Positions 57,001 through 64,000 of a DNA stretch of 64,000 nucleotides are shown piece by piece. Both the position numbers and the translations under genes were made by a program. The notes beneath the pieces are model-generated. The model worked only from the letters and a program-made list of their open reading frames with translations, was not told where the DNA came from and did no database searches. Numbering within the stretch: position 1 is the stretch's first letter; each line of letters opens with the position of its first letter. The stretch is from Raphanus sativus (Eukaryota; Streptophyta; Magnoliopsida; Brassicales; Brassicaceae), in the NCBI RefSeq assembly GCF_000801105.2, contig NC_079515.1, positions 9,052,001 to 9,116,000 of the forward strand. The letters are read 5' to 3'.

Positions 57001-58401
57001 GATATGAAGGGTAACGTTTCATATTTAATGCATTCTTTTACCACTCCTACACTCTCCATGTAAAGAATAAATTCACCTAAGAATCTCATGCAGTATTACA
57101 AGGCCAATCACAGATACTAAACATGCTATATAAGAAATCAAAAGAAGCAAACAGTACCATCTTTGCCCCCAAACCAAACTTTCCACGAGTTTGCTTCAGT
57201 CCATACTTCGTCCCAGACAGAACTGTAAGAAGAACAATTTATAAATCTAGGCTCAAGACGAAAGCTTTTTTTATAAGTTTGATACGCAAGGCTAAATAAA
57301 TAAAGTGAGAGGGGGCATTAGCTATTTACCTCTTCCAAACATATTTGGGATGTCATCATGTGGCATGCCCTTACCATTATCCTACATAATGGTCAACTCA
57401 AGTCAAATCTCAAACGAAAAAAAAAATATATTCAGGATCTGAAGATATATATAAATATGGCTGTCACTAACCCTTGAAACTGAAACTTCACAAACATCAA
57501 TTTCTGTTGAACTAAAATAAAAAGGGAAATACTGACCTTACATGTAACCTTGTAATAGGATGCTTCCCCACGGGCCTTTAAGACCTTAGAGACTCCAGGC
57601 TCTTTGTTTTTCTTTCCGGAAGCCAAATTTTTGGCTTGTATCTCACTGGCACGAGCTTCCTTCACTAACCTTTTCTACAAAGCAGGAAAAAAAAAAGAAT
57701 TGTTAACAATCCAGAAGAGTGAAACAAAAGCTGGTTTAACCAGACAGAGAGAGATAATAAAGAGAGAGTTTGGAGGCACCTCACGGGCCTTGTCAGTCTC
57801 ATAGTCATCATAGAGCTGGGTGTCAACACGTTCACGATCGATAAGACCAATCATGGAATTGAACTTAGATTTTCCAATCTCTTCGCTTTCAAAAGAGAAC
57901 AAGACAGTCAATGAAAAGAAGAAAGACATAGATTTTGAATATCCTGGATAGGTAAATGAAAGAAGTGGGAACGTACATAGTAACTTCAACCTCAGGGAGC
58001 TCGGAAATGGACTCAGAGGAATCAAGAGCGTTTTCAACAAGCTCTCTCACTGTAGTGTACAGCGACTTCCCTGGCTGAAAATTAATAAAAAAATAACAAT
58101 TTGAAACAAATCTGAGCCATCCATCGTTTAAAAAAAAAAATGAAATCGGAACTGACATTATCGAATCCAGCAATGTTCTTGTTCTCGGCGAAAAACTCAG
58201 CCGGAGATTCTGCAAAATTCACAAAAATTCAAAATAAATTACTTTGAATGCAGCTCAATAATTAACATGCAATTAAACTGGAAAAGGTGGAGATAAAGTA
58301 GCATTACTCTGCTTGAGAGTGCTCTCTTTGCTCTCTTTACTGTTCTTCGAGTTCTTGGAGCTTCCTTTCTTCGTTTCAGCTGGACTATCATCTCCCGCCA
58401 T
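54027..58401 (-). CDS. TOP6B: DNA topoisomerase VI subunit B
   Basis: Nineteen exons: 58308-58401, 58157-58209, 57977-58074, 57780-57885, 57537-57674, 57330-57381, 57158-57222, 56832-56938, 56525-56627, 56335-56420, 56034-56230, 55806-55921, 55569-55654, 55322-55394, 54906-54997, 54670-54808, 54504-54598, 54256-54430, 54027-54176. Total 2025 nt, 674 aa (Arabidopsis TOP6B 670 as I recall), all frames joining. GHKL-type ATPase subunit of plant Topo VI, needed for endoreduplication. Bergerat fold: N box ELVENALDS at 60-68, G1 DNGKGM at 164-169, G2 GKFGLGAKM at 194-202. Transducer part has IPFKGTGKEYIGDD. Lys/Ser-rich N-terminus. Intact; introns 2 and 5 use the weak donor GTCAGT. Confidence 0.95.
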
Positions 58402-58541
58402 CGAAGCAACCAAAAAAAAAAAACAAAATCTAATTTGATCAAAATCTTAGAGTACAAGACTAGATCCGATCCCCAAACTTCGAAGCAGGATATCTAGGGT
58501 TATATGAAAGGAGGGAAGTTAGCGAGATCGATTGATGAGAG

Positions 58542-59196
58542 TAGGCTGGGCAAAATTAAACGGAACCGGAAAACCGAACCGTACCAAACCGATATTATCC
58601 GATCCAGAACCGAATTAGAAAACATAATAACCCGAACGATCCCTATCTTAATAAATATTGCAGATACCCAGATCGAATCAAAACCAAATTGATAATCGAA
58701 TAGATACTTTTGTGACCCAAAATATAATACATATTTAAAAATATTACTTATATTTAGACTTTTTTTGATCAAACTTATATTTAGATTTTAATCAAATAAA
58801 TTATTTATGTTATAAATCCAAAAAAATATTTAGTTACATTTTAATTAAATACTAGAATATTCAGATTTCATTAGTTATAATATTAAAATTAAAAAATTAA
58901 GTACTTTTTTAATACAAAAGTAATTATAATATTTTTTATTTGGATAATTCAGATAAATTGGTTACTTTTAAATACTTTTGGGTAGAGTGAATACAAAAAT
59001 AACAAGAACCGAACACAACCCAATAATTTTTGAAAAGTCACTAGTTGCTGACGTAATTATTCGATCTGAACCGAAATCAAACTGATCCAACTCAATTTTT
59101 GGGCGGTTCATATTTGGTTATCTGAAATTCAAAACCGAAAAATCCAAAACTCGAATTAACCGAATGGAGAATCCGAAAACCGAATATCCAAGCATA
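58542..59196. mobile_element. GTTCGG-family MULE-like MITE (copy 5)
   Basis: 655 bp flanked by an 8-bp duplication gatgagag (58534-58541, 59197-59204). Ends taggctggg and ccaagcata are short imperfect inverted repeats. The ends are rich in accgaacc and the core is AT-rich. It lies in the divergent promoter between TOP6B and the oxidoreductase gene. Confidence 0.72.
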
Positions 59197-59204
59197 GATG
59201 AGAG

Positions 59205-59444
59205 AGAGATTGGTTATAGGGGTAAAACCGGTTATTTCTGCATAAAGTGGTTCAATTCAACGAGCGATATTAAGCGTTTGCGTTTGGATTCGATAAGCGC
59301 CAAAGCGGTTACGATACATATGACGTTTGCGGTTGAGTAAGCAGCAACAACAGCAAGTGTAATTTGTTTGGTTCAATGGTTGGATCAGATTCAAAAATAT
59401 CTCACACGTAGTAGATCAACGAGAAAGAATAAAAAAAAGGAAAA
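59205..59444. promoter_or_regulatory. Promoter and leader of the oxidoreductase gene
   Basis: Single-copy sequence between the MITE and the ATG. No clear TATA box. The real intergenic space to TOP6B without the MITE is only about 390 bp. Confidence 0.4.
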
Positions 59445-61916
59445 ATGGCGAATCAATCACCACCAGGAATCGCCATTCTCGGAGCTGGGATCTTCGTCAA
59501 GACGCAGTACATTCCTCGCTTGGCTGAGATCTCCGATCTCCTCATCCTCAAAGCCATTTGGAGCCGTTCCGAGGTAACCATTTTGAGATAGTGAGCTGTA
59601 TCGATCAATGCGGGAGCTGATTCGAATCTGTAGCTTATGTGACACTTACCAATACACTACATTAGGCTAGCTTCGAATCGCTTTGGTAACTTATGGTTTG
59701 TGTGTTTGAAGAAATCTGCGAAAGGAGCTGTGGAGGTAGCACGGAAGCATTTTCCCGGAGTGATGTGCAAATGGGGAGATGAAGGATTGAATGAGATCAT
59801 TCAAGATAGTTCCATACTTGGTGTTGCTGTTGTCATTGCTGGCCAAACCCAGGTTCCTCTTTAATCATCTATAGTTCCAACATTACCAACCCATTGCAAA
59901 TGTTGTTTCTTTACTGAGTTCTTATGATTTTTAGGTTGAAATGTCACTGAAGATGCTCAAGGCAGGAAAGCACGTCCTTCAAGGTGACGACTTGCCCACT
60001 TCGTTTTTCCTAAAAAGGCTGCACCTTTAGCTGTCTTTGATTGCTCAAACATGGATAATGGTTGACTTTTTGGATCTGTCTTACCCTTGTTAAACATGGG
60101 TCTGTCTTCACTAGCAATGTTATTGCTACTTGAATTGTACCCCAACTGACATCGCTAAACATTTTTCTTCTTTCTTGATATGTATGTTGCTGTCCTGGAT
60201 CGGTTTTCAGAGAAGCCCGCTGCTGCCTGTAAGTTGATCGCTGCTCTTGCTTAAATCAGCTTCTCATCTTGTTTAACTTCCGTCCATCCTTATTATATGA
60301 GCCATGTGTAGGATTACTCTGTCCCAGAGTCATTTTCTCTTGTTGAGCATGACCCATTTTGACGTATAACTTAATAAAACTTCCTGGCTATTCCACTCTC
60401 AAGTGTACACAATACGCTTTCTCCCTTTTGCTTTAACACGCTTTTTGTTGCAGCAATCGGTGAGATTGAAACTGCAATGACAAGCTATAAAAATATTTCT
60501 GCTCATTCCCCATGCCGTCCAATCTGGGCTGTGGCTGAAAATTATCGTTTTGAACCAGCTTTTGTTGAGGTTAACTTTACTCAATGTCTCTTCCTGTTGA
60601 GAAAGTAACATTATCTCTGAAATATCTCATGATTGATTTTTGGCAGTTGAAGAAACTAGTGGAAGAAATTGGGGATATGATGAACGTCCAACTTATTATT
60701 GAGGGATCAATGAACAGTTCGAACCCTTACTTCTCTAGCTCCTGGAGACGAAATTTGGACGTACGTTAATGCGTTCTGTTTTGCCACATTCTTTTTCCAA
60801 GACGCTGCTTGCCTAAATTGTATTTTAAGATTAAATATGGCTCCAAATGCTATCATCCTGCCATAACCATTTTTCTTTTCACTGACAATTATATCAATCA
60901 CACATACATATCTCAAAGAAGCTGTGTTACTATGTTAATATTTACCTGTCACCTCTTCATATGCAGGGTGGTTTCATCTTGGATATGGGTGTGCATTACA
61001 TTGCAGGGTTAAGAATGGTACCATATAACTTCACTAACCAATAAATAAGCTTTTTCGAATATCTCGCTGTTGGACCCCAATTCTTGATATATTGGTTTGA
61101 CATGAACAGCTTGTTGGATGTGAGGTAACAACAGTCTCAGCCACCACCTCCCATGTCGATAAGACTTTACCCGCACCAGACAATATAACATCAAACTTGT
61201 AAGTTCATATACATCAATCCCTGTAATTTCACATAAATGCCCTAATCCAGGACGTTTCTTTGCTCTGCAGTCAGCTAGAGAACGGATGCTCTGGAGTTTT
61301 TGTTATGGTTGTGTCTTCAAGGTCTCCAAAGGCATGTAGCAAAGACTTAGATGTTCTGCTTTGCACAACGCTTTAGCCTAAGAACCATAGTTTTCTCACA
61401 GAAAATTTATATGTTTTAGATATTATGGAGAGTAGTTGGACTAAAGGGCACAGTTCAACTTGAGCGCGGAGTCCAAGATGGCCGACACGGCTACATGGTT
61501 TGCATACTCTTAACATTTGACCAACTGAAACCCATATATTGTTTGAAACTGCTCAACTAAAATGGATATGATCTTCTGAGCTTTTCAGGCCACAGTTTAC
61601 GAGGAAGGAGGGACGTCAAGGACCATCTTTTACCCGTTCAGTGGAGTGACTGAAGAGCTAAAAGCGTTCTTCAGCGACATTTCAGGGACTTCAAAGGTAA
61701 TCCTCGAATCTTAGGCCTTGGAAATGGAATGCAGAGGAACTCAAAACCTTGGTGGTCTGTTATCTAAAACTTTCCTAATGTGTGCTGACACATTTGGTGC
61801 AGGAGCAAGAGCCTCGTCTATCATACGTGGAAGGTGCTCGGGACGTTGCTGTTCTTGAAGCAATGCTTGAATCTGGTGCAAGGAACGGAGCTATTATTCC
61901 CGTTAAGAAGTTCTAG
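59445..61916 (+). CDS. Gfo/Idh/MocA-type NAD(P)-binding oxidoreductase
   Basis: Twelve exons: 59445-59573, 59712-59852, 59935-59983, 60211-60228, 60454-60569, 60647-60760, 60967-61017, 61110-61198, 61271-61331, 61420-61497, 61589-61696, 61803-61916; 1068 nt, 355 aa, matching the At3g20790 product as I recall it. Rossmann nucleotide-binding motif GIAILGAGIFVKTQYIPRL at the N-terminus, the EKPAAAS motif typical of the family around residue 107, GGFILDMGVHYIAGLRML in the C-terminal domain. Substrate unknown; no targeting signal obvious, so probably cytosolic. Exon 4 is an 18-nt microexon. The intron after exon 9 starts with GC (AAG|GCATGT), a GC-AG intron. Diverges from TOP6B and converges with the NOT9 gene. 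Confidence 0.93.
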
Positions 61917-62331
61917 CTTTTTTAAGCCCTTACAGGTATTGTGAAGACATCAAGAACCACCAAAGAAGCATTGTCTGAATAAAATTTAATGGGGATTCAA
62001 ACCGAAACTATTTGTAACCAACCCTTTATTATCCCGATCATTATTAAGTATGTTCTAAAGGCTTATTAAATAACAACACGATGCATTGATGAAAAAAATA
62101 TTCATGGGAATTCAAAGAAAATCATTTATTATCCGGAGCACTATTATGCACTCTAGGTTTGCTGTTCTAAAGCTTATTATATAATTACAAAGTAGAAAAT
62201 TTCAAACAGATTAAAAGAGCCTATAACACACATCATCCAAGTTAAGGCATCAAAAGTACATGAACAAATTAGAAACAAGCAAACAAACAAAAAAAGCAAT
62301 ACAAAGATAGGCAAGAGATGAATTCAGCATC
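61917..62331. other. Convergent 3' region
   Basis: Contains the 3'UTRs of the oxidoreductase (plus; aataaaattt near 61979) and the NOT9-like gene (minus). No further gene. Confidence 0.55.
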
Positions 62332-64000
62332 TCAGAGCATGTGCTCAAATCCTCCACCTTGATGTGATGGGACTCGACCAACTCCAACATTGTGAACCAG
62401 CTGTTGCAGCCACCTCCTCGCGATTTGATCCTCCTGAAAACAAAACAAAACATAACACCACCAAGTTTCAACTAAGTTGCCATCTCGTACACGAACAAGT
62501 TCAAAACCCCGAGTCAATGTATGAAAAATGACTTACGCGAAGACAATTGCTGAAGGTCCCATCTCGTAGCGAGTCAGGGAGACAGCTTCCAAGTGCAGCA
62601 CAAGCCCTAAGTAATAAACAAGTGACAAAGCTCAAGCATGAAAAAGCCAAACACATCTCTGAGGAAGTTTGTGTTGAGCTAAACAAAACCTTGGGTTGTC
62701 TGATAAACGGAGGTAACAACGAATGATATGCTTCAAAAGGCGTGGAGAAGGCTGCTCAACGAGTGACTGAACCATATTTCCCAACACTCTACCAACAGCA
62801 AAAAAACGCTCTGCTGTTGTGCAGATGTAATCCATCCCCACGTCATCCAACAAGATCTTTTGAACAATGAATGTCGCAACCTAGCATTATCACAGCAAGT
62901 TGATTCTTTAAAAAAAGGCATTAGTGCAAAATGTTATGGTAAGGTTAAAAAGGCTTACAGTTTTGGACAGCTCACTCCCCATCTCCATGGTGCGGAGGCA
63001 CAGAGGAATAATTTCAGTTGAAAGAAGGAAGCTAATGACCTCTGTGTCATCAACCTGGGTAACAGAGTGAAAGGATCTTTCCTTATTTCATACACTAACT
63101 TAGCTAAAAGAAAGATAACCCCATTCATTCAGAAACCAAGAATTTTTAGAGGAAAGGGAGAGGATGGGTTGTACCTTGACAAGAGCACCAATGACACCTA
63201 AGCTAGTAAGGCGCAAGTATTCGAAAGGTCTTGACTTACTCGTTGTATTCAGGAAGGGATAAAGGTACAATGGGATGTGAGCTGTGTGCATAAGAAGAAC
63301 AAACAGACCAAAGATGATATGATAAGACCTTTCAATTGGCACAGAGCATTATTTGTATAGAGAGAGCCTAATGAGAAGAACAAGAACATTATTATTACCC
63401 TTGAGAAATAACATCCTCGTGTCGGAATGAGATGCTACGCACTGCAAGATTCGGAACAAGAAGAAGAAAAGAAGCGCATCAGGAAAACGGAAAATATCAA
63501 TGTGATGTGAGAAAAGAGAATCAATCATTCGACCTGAAGAAGGGCGAGTGAGTTGCAAACACGGTTGGACTGAGCAGGAGTCAGATTTGGAGGTGCAAGA
63601 ACAGAGTAAATAGACACTATCTCCTGCACCACAATAAAGCAATCAGATCAGACCACACTAACATATAAGCATTTTGCTAAGTAACTTTCACTTGGATAAA
63701 ATAAAATTAAAAAAAAAAAAAGAATCCTTTTTTTTAGCAATCCGCAGACTCGATAAAGTAGATTGAAGTGATTACCTGTAACAAGGCGGCAATGGTACCG
63801 AAAGAGTTCCACAAGAGAGGCGCCAAATCCTGAAATAGTTCTCTTTTCTACGAAAAAAACAACAACCAAAACTAATTAAGAGACACTGAGATCATATCAT
63901 GGAAACCCTAGCTCTTGTTTCTCGAATCTCAGACCAAAGAGAAAAGGACAGCCAATAAAAATCGATACCTTGGAAAGCTCGAGAAGAGCATTTTCTCTGA
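62332..64000 (-). CDS. Rcd1/CNOT9 (CAF40)-like CCR4-NOT subunit (5' end cut by window)
   Basis: Minus-strand exons: 62332-62433, 62537-62606, 62690-62880, 62959-63054, 63175-63281, 63399-63441, 63534-63623, 63776-63847, 63969->64000. All join in frame; about 267 residues visible from [10 protein letters not shown] to GGGFEHML. Armadillo-like CNOT9 module that scaffolds the CCR4-NOT deadenylase and binds GW/NIM peptides. Motifs: [30 protein letters not shown], shortened here as [19 protein letters not shown], then [57 protein letters not shown]. Very similar to the At3g20800 product. The N-terminal exon and promoter lie beyond the window. Confidence 0.94.

Overview
This is plant nuclear DNA: AT-rich, with intron-split genes and dense nested transposons. 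The gene order FIE, GATA29, NSE4, EIN3, TOP6B, Gfo/Idh oxidoreductase, NOT9/Rcd1 matches, as I recall it, Arabidopsis thaliana At3g20740 to At3g20800. The protein divergence and repeat families point to Brassica or a close Brassiceae relative. The species assignment is inference. Exon structures were worked out by hand from splice sites and reading frame.

Right side (about 50.4-64 kb) is ordinary single-copy sequence: EIN3 (minus; 648 aa, 5'UTR intron), TOP6B (minus; 19 exons, 674 aa), an At3g20790-type oxidoreductase (plus; 12 exons, 355 aa) and an Rcd1/CNOT9 gene (minus; cut by the window end). TOP6B and the oxidoreductase are divergent, with a MULE-like MITE between them.

Left side (1 to about 50 kb) is a serially duplicated FIE-to-EIN3 interval. 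Each module reads FIE-like gene (minus), promoter repeats, GATA29 relic, NSE4 relic (modules 2 and 3), a block of repeated stem-loops, then the EIN3 3' end. Module 1 (1 to about 21.7 kb) ends in an EIN3 3' relic, module 2 (about 21.7-29.5 kb) ends in another relic with the same breakpoint, and module 3 (about 29.5-52 kb) ends in the complete EIN3. The FIE-like genes B (22251-24775) and C (30036-32593) each keep 13 exons and an uninterrupted 370-codon frame. FIE-A (1-2064, cut by the window start) is also in frame but carries in-frame deletions and a LINE in its promoter.

Mobile DNA breaks up the modules: a full-length LINE (2111-7490); a 4.2-kb element made largely of palindromes (10729-14964); a young CRM-like Ty3/gypsy element inside EIN3 relic 1 (15093-21520); three separate Helitron insertions with nested elements (33501-43074), whose exact empty sites survive in module 2; a decayed Ty1/copia element (44523-49353); and several MITEs. 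The most notable points are the open FIE-like paralogue array, the palindromic element, and a repeated stem-loop with compensatory changes downstream of EIN3.
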